Assembly: GCA_963722555.1 (NCBI GenBank)
Contig: CAVRNQ010000006.1
Span: 1,426,001-1,490,000, forward strand
Origin: Bog-366 sp963722555
Lineage (GTDB): Bacteria; Acidobacteriota; Terriglobia; UBA7540
Length of the DNA stretch: 64,000 nt
Reading direction: 5' to 3'
Both the position numbers and the translations under genes were made by a program. Below are positions 18,101 through 26,026 of the stretch, in pieces. Each line of letters starts with the position of its first letter. Position 1 is the first letter of the stretch. The notes under the pieces are model-generated. The model saw only the letters and a list, made by a program, of their open reading frames with translations, had not been told where the DNA came from and made no database searches.

Positions 18101-19419
18101 CAGTGCTGTCCCATCATAAGTTGAACAGATCCAACTGGATGCGGGGATCTGGTTCTGGAACTTGGTTGTTGTATTGAGAAAGGGCCAATGAAATCGGGGT
18201 TTTTTCGAAAATCGTGATACTGAGAATTTGCAGGATTTTGTACAGGCTCAGGTCCAACTGGAGTTGCTTTTTCAAGATGGCGACCAGCACGTACACAGTG
18301 ATGGCGATCCAGACCTGGGTCTTGACAGCGTTCTCCGTGGTGCCATAGAAAGCCCGGATATGCAGATGTTGTTTGATCCAGCGAAAGAACAGTTCGACTT
18401 GCCAGCGGGCGCGGTACAGTTCGGCGATGGTCAGCGCCGCGAGGTGAAAGTTGTTGGTGAGAAAGATCAGGCGCAAGTCTTTCTGGGCGTCGAAGTAGTG
18501 AATGCGTCGCAGGGGATCGGGATACCGACGCGAGCTCTGCGGTCCGATGAGGCGAATGCTTTGATCGGAACGCAATCCCGTCGAGCGGTCGACCCAGCGC
18601 CACGAGCAGCGACGGTAGCGCGTGTTCCGCTCGGCGCGCGTGACGAAGAAAGCGCAAGCTTGCTGGAGTCCATGCAGACGCCGGTAGTCCACGTAGCCGC
18701 GATCGAGCAAATAAAATGCCCCCGCCTCGGGCAGCAGTTGGTCGAGCAGCTTCATATCGTTCACCTGCCCGCCGGTCACATAAACAGCGGTCGGGATGTT
18801 GCCGCGCAGATCGAGCAAGGTGTGGAGCTTCACCGCACTCTTGTGCCGACGAAACTGCGCCCAGGGGAAAAGCGACAAGCACAAATCGATGGTGGTGGAA
18901 TCGAAGGCGTAGACCGTCTCGTCCAATTCCACCCCGAACGGTTCGTGCTGATAGAGGGCGCGTGCCCGCGCGATCAGTATGCGCGCGAAGTCGGCATAGA
19001 TACGCCAGTCGCGCTGCTGGTTGGCGTGCGCCAAGGTGTTGCGCGAGATGCGGCCACGGAAGCCCAGGTGATAAAGCTTGGGCTGATGCGCTCGCAAGCA
19101 GGTCTCGATGTCGCGCAGACTCTCGCGATAAGTGAGTTGCGCAAAGGCCAAACACAGGAATTGATCGAGACAGGAGAAACTCTGCACTTTGTAATCGCCG
19201 TTGTAGCGATCCACACAACGGCGGAATTCGCTGAGCGGAAGCAGGTCCAGCAGTTGAGAAAAAATCGTCCGGCCAGTGTTCATGAGCCCTTCCTCTTCGT
19301 CTTTCGGAAGCGCTCAAGACTACAACGCAATTCAAATCGATTTCGCTCATTCTCCTGTCCAACTCTCAAACTCACATGCACTTACACGGAAACTCAAACT
19401 CAACATTGGGACAGCACTG
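18101..19419 (-). mobile_element. Complete IS4-type insertion sequence upstream of leuS
   Basis: 1319 bp bounded by perfect 13-bp inverted repeats CAGTGCTGTCCCA (18101-18113 and complement 19407-19419). It is flanked by a 9-bp duplication ATTCTAAAT (18092-18100 and 19420-19428). The insertion went into an AT-rich, partly palindromic spacer of ATTC/ATAATTC repeats between leuS and nfo. Repeats, duplication and transposase are all intact, indicating a recent event. The transposase is read toward leuS. Confidence 0.95.
18114..19283 (-). CDS. IS4-family DDE transposase
   Basis: 389 residues. The DDE core is visible: first Asp in VYAFDSTTIDLCLSLFPWA, second in FYLLDRGYVDYRRL. The C-terminal signature Y-x2-R-x3-E-x6-K is exact in YRARWQVELFFRWIKQHL. 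The N-terminus (FSQLLDLLPLSEFRRCVDRY) is typical of the IS4-group elements with a DUF4372-like head. A GAGGAAGGG ribosome site precedes the ATG. The frame is uninterrupted, and the stop codon falls just inside the left inverted repeat. It differs from the transposase at 5.4 kb. Confidence 0.95.
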   Translation of the reverse strand: MNTGRTIFSQLLDLLPLSEFRRCVDRYNGDYKVQSFSCLDQFLCLAFAQLTYRESLRDIETCLRAHQPKLYHLGFRGRISRNTLAHANQQRDWRIYADFARILIARARALYQHEPFGVELDETVYAFDSTTIDLCLSLFPWAQFRRHKSAVKLHTLLDLRGNIPTAVYVTGGQVNDMKLLDQLLPEAGAFYLLDRGYVDYRRLHGLQQACAFFVTRAERNTRYRRCSWRWVDRSTGLRSDQSIRLIGPQSSRRYPDPLRRIHYFDAQKDLRLIFLTNNFHLAALTIAELYRARWQVELFFRWIKQHLHIRAFYGTTENAVKTQVWIAITVYVLVAILKKQLQLDLSLYKILQILSITIFEKTPISLALSQYNNQVPEPDPRIQLDLFNL

Positions 19420-19506
19420 ATTCTAAATTATGAATTATGGATTCTGTGATGAGGAAGCAAACCATCCTTATTCATAATTCATAATTCAGAATTCTTCACT
19501 TCACTG

Positions 19507-20370
19507 TCATCGCCCACCGTCCACTTTGCATCCTGCCAACTTCCGCATCATCCGCAGGTTTCGTTTGTCGTCGCCCGGCCGCTCGATGGGCGTCTCGCAG
19601 ATGAAAGGGATGTTCTTCAGCTTCGGGTGAAGCACGATGCGGCCAAAAGCCTCGGCGCCGATTTGCCCCTTGCCGATGTGTTCGTGGCGGTCGGCGTGCG
19701 AGCCGAATACAGTCTTGGAATCGTTGGCATGAATCACCCGCACTTTCTTCACGCCAATCGTCGTGTCGAGTTGCTTCACGGCAGCGCGCAACCCTTCGGC
19801 AGTGTGGATGGCGTACCCCGCTTCAAAACTGTGCGCCGTGTCGATGCAGGCGCCCATGGGCAGGTCTTTCTCCGCGCCCGCAAGGATTTCCGCAACTTCC
19901 TCGAACGTGCGACCGATCACCGAACCCTGCCCGGCGGTGTTTTCAATAAGGATGGTGAGGCCGTCGAGTTTCAATCCCGCTGCCGCCTGTCGCAGCGATT
20001 CCACGCAGGTGCGAAGGGCCGCCGCAGGACTCGCCCCCTTGGCGCTGCCGGGATGGGTAACGAGATAGTCCGCGCCCAAAGCGACCGCGCGAGCGAGTTC
20101 GCGCCGGAAGGCGGCGATGGAGCGCTCACGGATGAAGGCGTCAGCTGACGCGAGGTTAATCAGATAGTTATCGTGAATGACGACGGGAGAAAGGCCGTAG
20201 GCTTGGCGCACCGCCCGGAAGCGCCCGCATTCTTCGGGCGTGGGGTCAAGCGTCCGCCAACCGCGGGGGTTTGCGGAGAACATCTGAAAGGTGTCGCACC
20301 CAATCTTCTTTGCATGATGCGCCGCATTCTCCAGAGCGCCTGCAATCGAAGTGTGCACACCCACCTTCAT
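19507..20370 (-). CDS. nfo: Endonuclease IV (AP endonuclease)
   Basis: 287 residues, standard length. It cleaves abasic sites during base-excision repair with a trinuclear zinc centre. Metal and substrate motifs are present: VGVHTSIAGALENA at the start, FSANPRGW, VIHDNYLINLAS, THPGSAKG, ILIENTAGQGS, CIDTAHSFEAGY, HANDSKTVFGSHADRHEHIGKG and ICETPIERPGDD. The gene lies upstream of the IS that separates it from leuS. Confidence 0.96.
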   Translation of the reverse strand: MKVGVHTSIAGALENAAHHAKKIGCDTFQMFSANPRGWRTLDPTPEECGRFRAVRQAYGLSPVVIHDNYLINLASADAFIRERSIAAFRRELARAVALGADYLVTHPGSAKGASPAAALRTCVESLRQAAAGLKLDGLTILIENTAGQGSVIGRTFEEVAEILAGAEKDLPMGACIDTAHSFEAGYAIHTAEGLRAAVKQLDTTIGVKKVRVIHANDSKTVFGSHADRHEHIGKGQIGAEAFGRIVLHPKLKNIPFICETPIERPGDDKRNLRMMRKLAGCKVDGGR

Positions 20371-20499
20371 AGGAATTTCCTCGAAGAGTTAACCACTTAT
20401 GGTAACAGACCCGTTCGAAAGGCGTCAACGGACGTTGCCGGCACGGACACTGATGCGGGCACGGCGCGAGCATGTCCACGCGGTTCTTTCGACGAATCC

Positions 20500-20742
20500 T
20501 TATCCCGCCTTGCGAGATCCCAAGCGCCGGTATTCCCATAAGCAGCCGAGCAGAAAGGGGAGAACCGGCATCGCCCAGAGCATGGGATAGGATCTTGCCA
20601 TTGAAACGGGGTCAATGCCTACGACCGTCCCTTCTGGGGGCTTCACCAAGACGGAGATCATCACAATCCCCCCGAGGACGAAAAGGATTACGAACCCCAC
20701 CAGGAATAATGAGCCAGCGAGGATGCATTTCAGGAAGATCAT
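20500..20742 (-). CDS. Small two-helix membrane protein
   Basis: 80 residues from ATG 20742 (an in-frame ATG at 20778 is possible). Two hydrophobic segments (FLKCILAGSLFLVGFVILFVL and SYPMLWAMPVLPFLLGCLW) are separated by a short polar loop (VKPPEGTVVGIDPVSMAR), and the C-terminus is basic. No family was recognised. It is divergent from the ferredoxin-methyltransferase gene and followed by nfo on the same strand. It could be a non-coding stretch, but the topology is protein-like. Confidence 0.55.
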   Translation of the reverse strand: MIFLKCILAGSLFLVGFVILFVLGGIVMISVLVKPPEGTVVGIDPVSMARSYPMLWAMPVLPFLLGCLWEYRRLGSRKAG

Positions 20743-20914
20743 GCTCGCATAGTAATCCCCTGCAAGCGTGTGAGGCAAGGGAGTGCAAGGATTGTGCTAC
20801 GATCAGGCTTGCGAGGATCCCGGAACTGTTCAAGAATGCTACCTAGGAAAAGCGCGCAGGAGGGGACGAAGCATGATGAGCGACCAACCCCCAGGTTAGA
20901 ACTACGAGGAAATC

Positions 20915-22276
20915 ATGAACCCATTTCGGTATCACGTTTTCATCTGTGACCAAAAAAAGCCAGAAGGAATCCCGAGTTGCTCCGCCTGCGGGTCGGGGGC
21001 GACCCTCGACGCGCTGCGCAAGGAAGTGGCCGCGCGCGGGTTGCGGGACGAAGTGCAGATCACGGTGTGCGGCTCGCTGGGCGTATGCGAGCGGGGGCCC
21101 AACCTGGTGGTTTACCCCGAAGGCGTATGGTACTCCGGCGTGCAGCCGGAGGACGTACCGGAAATCGTCGCCTCGCATTTTATCGAGGGCCGCCCCGTAG
21201 GGCGCCTGCTGAATCACGACGTGGCCGCATTGCGCGCGAAAATCCTTTCGAATCGCGCGAAGATGCTGGCGGCGCAGCGCGCCCAAGATGCTGCCGGCGT
21301 CCTTCCCGACGACCTGAACCAGATGCTGCGGGCCTATCAGGAAAGCCGGACTATGCTGACCGCCCTCGAGCTGGATAGCTTCACGGCCGTGGGGGGAGGC
21401 GCAACGGCGGCGGAGGTAGCGGGGAAGACCTCCTGTGACCCGCGCGCCACCGAAATGCTGCTGAACGCGCTGGCCGCCATGGGAATGCTCACGAAGCGAG
21501 AGGGAGTTTTCCGCAACACCCCGGCCGCGGCGCGTTACTTTGCGGAGGGCTCACGGGATAACGCCCGCCCGGGCCTCCTCCACCTCGCGAATATCTGGCA
21601 CCGCTGGTCCACGCTGACCGATTGCGTGCGCGCGGGCACGGCGGTGAGCCAGCGGGAGATGGCTGAGCGCGGCGAGGACTGGACCAGGTCCTTCATCGCG
21701 GCCATGCATCGCAATGCAGCCGAGCGCGCCCCCCTGGTGGTCGCGGCCGTCGGTACCGAGGGAGTCGAGCGCCTGCTGGATGTCGGCGGCGGTTCCGCCG
21801 CCTACTCCCTGGCCTTCGCGCAAGCGAGTGAGAAGTTGCACTCGACCGTGCTCGACCTGCCCACCGTGCTCCCCATCGCGCAGGGCCACATTCAGGCGGC
21901 GGGCCTCCCGGCTCGCGTCCACACGCGCGCCGGGGACTTGCGGCGGGACGACTTGGGCACAGACTTCAACCTGATCCTGGTCTCCGCCATCTGCCACATG
22001 CTGAGCGCCGCAGAGAATCAGGACCTGCTGCGGCGTGCTTTTCGGGCGCTCGCGCCCCAAGGCCGCGTGGTGATCCAGGATTTCATCCTGGAGCCGGACA
22101 AGACTGCACCCCGGCACGCGACGCTCTTTGCCCTGAATATGCTGGTGGGAACTGAAGCCGGCAGCACGTACAGCCACGAGGAGTACACCGCCTGGATGCG
22201 CGGCGCGGGTTTCGAAGACGTCCGGCACATCCGCCTGACCGGACCGTCAACCCTCATGATGGGGCGGCGGCCGTAA
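20915..22276 (+). CDS. Fusion of thioredoxin-like [2Fe-2S] ferredoxin and O-methyltransferase
   Basis: 453 residues in one frame. Residues about 5-95 form a Shethna-type ferredoxin: FICDQKKPEGIPSCSACGSG and ITVCGSLGVCERGPNLVVYPEG. Cysteines are at 11, 22, 25, 52 and 58; the usual third ligand (the Cys of GCLxxC) is Ser55, with Cys52 three residues earlier. After a helical linker comes a winged-helix dimerisation domain (about 140-210). A class I SAM-dependent methyltransferase follows with motif I LLDVGGGSAAYSLAF (about 289) and VVIQDFILEPD. The methyltransferase half resembles small-molecule O-methyltransferases. The substrate is unknown; the redox domain may gate or deliver electrons. It appears monocistronic. 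Confidence 0.85.
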   Translation: MNPFRYHVFICDQKKPEGIPSCSACGSGATLDALRKEVAARGLRDEVQITVCGSLGVCERGPNLVVYPEGVWYSGVQPEDVPEIVASHFIEGRPVGRLLNHDVAALRAKILSNRAKMLAAQRAQDAAGVLPDDLNQMLRAYQESRTMLTALELDSFTAVGGGATAAEVAGKTSCDPRATEMLLNALAAMGMLTKREGVFRNTPAAARYFAEGSRDNARPGLLHLANIWHRWSTLTDCVRAGTAVSQREMAERGEDWTRSFIAAMHRNAAERAPLVVAAVGTEGVERLLDVGGGSAAYSLAFAQASEKLHSTVLDLPTVLPIAQGHIQAAGLPARVHTRAGDLRRDDLGTDFNLILVSAICHMLSAAENQDLLRRAFRALAPQGRVVIQDFILEPDKTAPRHATLFALNMLVGTEAGSTYSHEEYTAWMRGAGFEDVRHIRLTGPSTLMMGRRP

Positions 22277-22362
22277 TCCGGGGGGTAAGGCACCACCCGT
22301 GCTCGCCCGCTGACTGCAAGCTTGCGAAAACGTTGTCATGAGCGGACGGGAACACTAAACTG

Positions 22363-23601
22363 ATGCGGACGGCAGCGGAGCTCGGACCCGCTATCCCGTT
22401 GATGGCCAAGTTGACTCACGGACACCAGGTTTTTGAACTCGGGAATTCTGGCCTCGGACGCCGCGGCGCTCTCTGCCGCGCTGCGTTCGCTCCCTTCCTG
22501 GCCGTCTGCACGCTGGGAGCATTGGCTCTGGGATGCCGCCGCCCGCCGCCACCCCGGCCCTACGTGGCATTCGTCGTGAACAATCAAAGTGCGACGCTGG
22601 CCGCCGTGAACCTGGCCGATTTCCGCGTCATGGCTTCCCTTCCCGTCGCACCGCAACCGGTGCGCGTGCTGGCACGCCCCGGCAGCCGGCAACTTTATGT
22701 GGTGTCCGGCGCCGGCAAGATCAACGTGGTGACCTACCCCCAACCGCGGATCATCGCCACATTCAACGTGGGGCGTAGTGCCAAAGACCTGGCTTTTTCG
22801 CCCGATGGTCGCACCGCGTATGTCCTGAACCCTGCGGAGCGCGAACTGGTTTTCCTCGACTGCGAATCCGGCCGGGAAACTCAGCACCTGCGCTTCGCAA
22901 GCGCCATCTCCGACCTGGCGCTGGCTCCGGATGGCAAGACGCTGGTCGTCGCTTCTCCGAGCTCGAACCGCCTTACCTTTATCGGGGCCGAAGCGCGCCA
23001 GCCGCTCGGCGCCGTGGAAGTGGGCAAGGCTCCTGGCCCCATGGTGATCCTGCCCGATAGCTCGAGAGTCTTCGTTGCCAACACCGGCGAGGAGAAAATT
23101 TCCGCCGCGGACGTCACGACGCAAAACCTGCTCTCGCACATCGAAATCGGCACGCGGCCGACCGCGCTCCTGATGAAGCCCGACGGCGGGGAAATCCTGG
23201 TCCTCAATGCCCAGGCCAGCAGCCTGGTGATTGTGGACGCCTTCCACGCCAATGTGGAGCAAACCTTCCCCACCGGCCGCAACCCCGTAGCGGGGGTTTT
23301 TCGGCAGGATTCGAGTGTGCTTTACATCGCCAATGCCGGGGATGGCTCCGTCACGGCCCTGGACTTGCAAAACCGGGTGGTGCTGGCTTCGACCCATGTG
23401 GGCACGGAACCGCGGGCCCTGGCCTTGACGCCGGATGAACGATTTCTGGTGGTCGCAGACAGTGCCACCTCCAGCCTTGCCATCCTGCACGCCGATCCTC
23501 AGAGTCTGACGAGCGACCGCTCGCTGCTCATCACTACGGTTGCGGTCGGCACAAAGCCGGTCGATGTGATTGTGCCGGATTGGCTGGGGAAGGAATTCTG
23601 A
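22363..23601 (+). CDS. YncE/YVTN-type beta-propeller lipoprotein
   Basis: 412 residues. A long N-region is followed by a hydrophobic segment ending in a lipobox (LGALALGC, Cys about 58) and a proline-rich linker (RRPPPPRP), so the protein is probably lipid-anchored. The rest is a seven-bladed propeller of about 42-residue repeats: VNNQSATLAAVNLADFRV, AFSPDGRTAYVLN, ALAPDGKTLVVAS, YIANAGDGSVTALDL and ALTPDERFLVVADS. Such proteins bind ligands or partner proteins in the periplasm; no enzymatic residues are evident. It may form a loose pair with the upstream methyltransferase gene (86-bp gap). Confidence 0.8.
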   Translation: MRTAAELGPAIPLMAKLTHGHQVFELGNSGLGRRGALCRAAFAPFLAVCTLGALALGCRRPPPPRPYVAFVVNNQSATLAAVNLADFRVMASLPVAPQPVRVLARPGSRQLYVVSGAGKINVVTYPQPRIIATFNVGRSAKDLAFSPDGRTAYVLNPAERELVFLDCESGRETQHLRFASAISDLALAPDGKTLVVASPSSNRLTFIGAEARQPLGAVEVGKAPGPMVILPDSSRVFVANTGEEKISAADVTTQNLLSHIEIGTRPTALLMKPDGGEILVLNAQASSLVIVDAFHANVEQTFPTGRNPVAGVFRQDSSVLYIANAGDGSVTALDLQNRVVLASTHVGTEPRALALTPDERFLVVADSATSSLAILHADPQSLTSDRSLLITTVAVGTKPVDVIVPDWLGKEF

Positions 23602-23622
23602 ATTGGCCCCGCCCAAGAGCTG

Positions 23623-23657
23623 GTAGCGCAGACTTGGTGTGTAAGTCTGCGGCTTTT
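23623..23657 (+). repeat. REP-like palindrome (GTAG-CGCAGACTT type)
   Basis: GTAG (23623-23626), perfect 9-bp stem CGCAGACTT / AAGTCTGCG with a 7-base loop, then GCTTTT. It lies directly after the propeller gene and could double as a terminator. Confidence 0.7.
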
Positions 23658-23671
23658 CCATCCCCGAGGGT

Positions 23672-23706
23672 TAGAGCCGCAGAGTTGAAGACCAACTCTG
23701 CGCTAG
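23672..23706 (-). repeat. REP-like palindrome (CTAG-CGCAGAGTTG type)
   Basis: Minus-strand CTAG head, perfect 10-bp stem CGCAGAGTTG / CAACTCTGCG with a short loop, GCTCT tail. It forms an inverted pair with the element at 23623, as in bacterial interspersed mosaic elements. Confidence 0.65.
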
Positions 23707-23745
23707 CGCTATTGGCAATCATTCAGAATTCACTATTTGCCTTAG

Positions 23746-25914
23746 TTACCAGCTCTCCAAATCTTCTGTAAGCCCGAGGGTCAGCCAGCCTTCTTGCGGG
23801 ATGACTTGCAGCGGCAATTCATTCACCCAAATGGAAACCTGCAGCTTGATGCGCTCATGCGGGGTGACGCCCAGGACGCTGAAGTCGAGGCGGATTTCGA
23901 CAACCTGCTTGAAGGCCACCTGCACCTGGTCGCCCGTGGCGAGTGGAACCAGCAGGGATTCCCCGCCCTTCAGGAACTCCACCGCGCCCACGCCGCCTGC
24001 GCCCACCGCGGCGTGCAAGCGGGCGCGGCTGTCGCCGTTGACGTTGACGCGGACCTCGAATTCGGGATGGTCGCGCCGGAAGGTCTCGCTCAAGTCCACG
24101 CGCAAAAAAACCGCCCGGTCGCTGTAGCCGTAGTAAAGCGCCTCCACCAGTTGCGACACGCCGTGCATTGAGCCAGAGCGGTAATCGGGCAGGTAAACGC
24201 CCGCACCCAGCCATTCGAAATAGGTCGTGACGCGCCCATCCACCTGGGGCGTAATGCGGGCCGAGGGCGCCACGTTCACGGCGTGCACGTGGGGACGCTT
24301 GATGGGCACCGCCAGGTCATCCGTGGGCGAGCCGCCCAGGAGCCGATAGATGTTGCTCAGGTGCTTTCGGTAGAGCAGGTCGAATTCATCATCGTTGGCG
24401 GTGGAGTGCTCGGGTCCGTACCACCAGCACCAGTCGCTGCCTTCCGCCACCCAGAGTTCCTGCTGCGCCAGGCGCCGCGCTTCGGGCTTGACGTGGGGAT
24501 TCTCCGCGTGCAAGGCGAAGAAATCGCGCGCATCGCTCAGCATATCCCAGGCGCGATTGTCCTCGTCGGCGCCAATCCAGATGTCGTAATTGGCGTTGAT
24601 CCAGGAGCCCGGGACGATGTGCGTCAGCGTGCCCGGCTCGGTCAGACCCAGCGCCTCGCTTGCCGTGACGCCGCGCAACTCCGGGTCGGAAGCCACGCGA
24701 CCGTAAAACGCCTTCAGGAATTCCCGCCCGTTGCCGCCGTAGTATTCCCAGGCGTTTTCGCCGTCCAGGATCACCGAAACCACCGCCGGCCGCTGGCCGG
24801 TGCTCCGTCCTACCGCCTTAATGCGCTGGTGCAGATCGGCGGCGGCGCCTTGGGCATCCATGCGGGAATAGACAAACCCAATCAGGTCGGAAAGCTGGTG
24901 GTCGCGGAAGAGGAGGGCGATCGACTGTCCACCCACCGTGAGCACGTGGGGGCGGTAGAGCTCTTCTCCGCCTTGCAGGGTGCCATCGCCGCGGCGGTTG
25001 AAGCCTATTTGCTTCGTACGCCCCAGAACGCCTTCGTCGGTCGCCGCCCAGGTAAAGCCTTCCTCGGCGGCCAAGCGCAGGACCTCGTCGGAAACGCTGC
25101 CTTCGCTCGGCCAAAGCCCGCGGGGCCGGCGCCCAAACACCCGCTCGTGCAGTTCCAGCGCGGACCGTAACTGGTCACGCGCGTCTTCCGGATGCCGGAA
25201 GCGCCGATGCGGGAGCTTGACGCCGGGGTGGGACTCCTGCGCGATATGGGTGTCGCAAAGGAGGGGGAGAATCGGGTGGTAAAACGGCGAGGTGGAAATC
25301 TCAATTTGACCCCGCTCCGCCGCCTCGCGATAGGCTTTGAGCGTCGCATTAAATAACTCGATCTCCTTCTTGCGAACCAGCGCCTTGTCGCGTTCGGAGT
25401 ACCCCCGTTCCTTCTTCACCAGGCCGGCAATCTCGGGGTCGCCGGCCAGATAGATCTCGTCAAACCATGCCACCTGCGACAGCACCTGGAGGTCAACCAG
25501 ATCTTGGGGCGTGTACAACTTGGCGGCCGTGGCCAGTTCGGACTTCTGAGATTTCTCCCACAGCTCACGGAAGCGCGGATAACGATTGAGGAGATTGTCG
25601 CGATTAATCTCGAAGGCAGAACTCAGCAAGGCGGTCCGGTCTGCGGCGGTCATCTGGGCGACGGGTTTGAAAGCCAGATCGTAAGCGGGTTCGTGCGCCG
25701 TGTCGCGGGCGTAGTCCTCGATCTGCAGGACCAGCGACGGAACCAGATTAAAAGTGGCGTGGACGGAAGGGAAATCCCGCAGGATGCCCACCATCCCGTA
25801 GTAGTCCTTGAGGGCATGCAGGCGCACCCAAGGCATGGTGTAAACGCCCTCCGCCAGGTCCTTGTAGAAGGGCTGGTGCATGTGCCAAAGAAGCATCAGA
25901 TTGGTTTGGGGCAT
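23746..25914 (-). CDS. Glycoside hydrolase family 57 (alpha-amylase/amylopullulanase-like)
   Basis: 722 residues without a signal peptide, so probably cytoplasmic. The family begins LLWHMHQPFYKD with its conserved His. The catalytic nucleophile Glu lies in GLWPSEGSVSDEVL and the acid Asp in VSVILDGENAWEYY. A C-terminal beta-sandwich follows (about 590-722), as in long GH57 enzymes. GH57 proteins cleave or transfer alpha-1,4 or alpha-1,6 glucans, so glycogen or maltodextrin turnover is likely. It is divergent from the LptFG fusion gene, with 112 bp between the starts. Confidence 0.9.
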   Translation of the reverse strand: MPQTNLMLLWHMHQPFYKDLAEGVYTMPWVRLHALKDYYGMVGILRDFPSVHATFNLVPSLVLQIEDYARDTAHEPAYDLAFKPVAQMTAADRTALLSSAFEINRDNLLNRYPRFRELWEKSQKSELATAAKLYTPQDLVDLQVLSQVAWFDEIYLAGDPEIAGLVKKERGYSERDKALVRKKEIELFNATLKAYREAAERGQIEISTSPFYHPILPLLCDTHIAQESHPGVKLPHRRFRHPEDARDQLRSALELHERVFGRRPRGLWPSEGSVSDEVLRLAAEEGFTWAATDEGVLGRTKQIGFNRRGDGTLQGGEELYRPHVLTVGGQSIALLFRDHQLSDLIGFVYSRMDAQGAAADLHQRIKAVGRSTGQRPAVVSVILDGENAWEYYGGNGREFLKAFYGRVASDPELRGVTASEALGLTEPGTLTHIVPGSWINANYDIWIGADEDNRAWDMLSDARDFFALHAENPHVKPEARRLAQQELWVAEGSDWCWWYGPEHSTANDDEFDLLYRKHLSNIYRLLGGSPTDDLAVPIKRPHVHAVNVAPSARITPQVDGRVTTYFEWLGAGVYLPDYRSGSMHGVSQLVEALYYGYSDRAVFLRVDLSETFRRDHPEFEVRVNVNGDSRARLHAAVGAGGVGAVEFLKGGESLLVPLATGDQVQVAFKQVVEIRLDFSVLGVTPHERIKLQVSIWVNELPLQVIPQEGWLTLGLTEDLESW

Positions 25915-26026
25915 GGGTCTGGAAGCCGATTCCTTTACGCTATCGAAAACGGTGTGCTAGCATGACATAGGGCGGCCGCCGCGCGGACGCGAGAGGGCCA
26001 CGGGCGTCGCACCCGATTTCCGAACT

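Noticed and set aside
18080..19500. A tRNA or small RNA in the AT-rich leuS-nfo spacer
   Set aside because: The sequence outside the IS consists of short ATTC/ATAATTC repeats; no cloverleaf or conserved RNA motif could be found.
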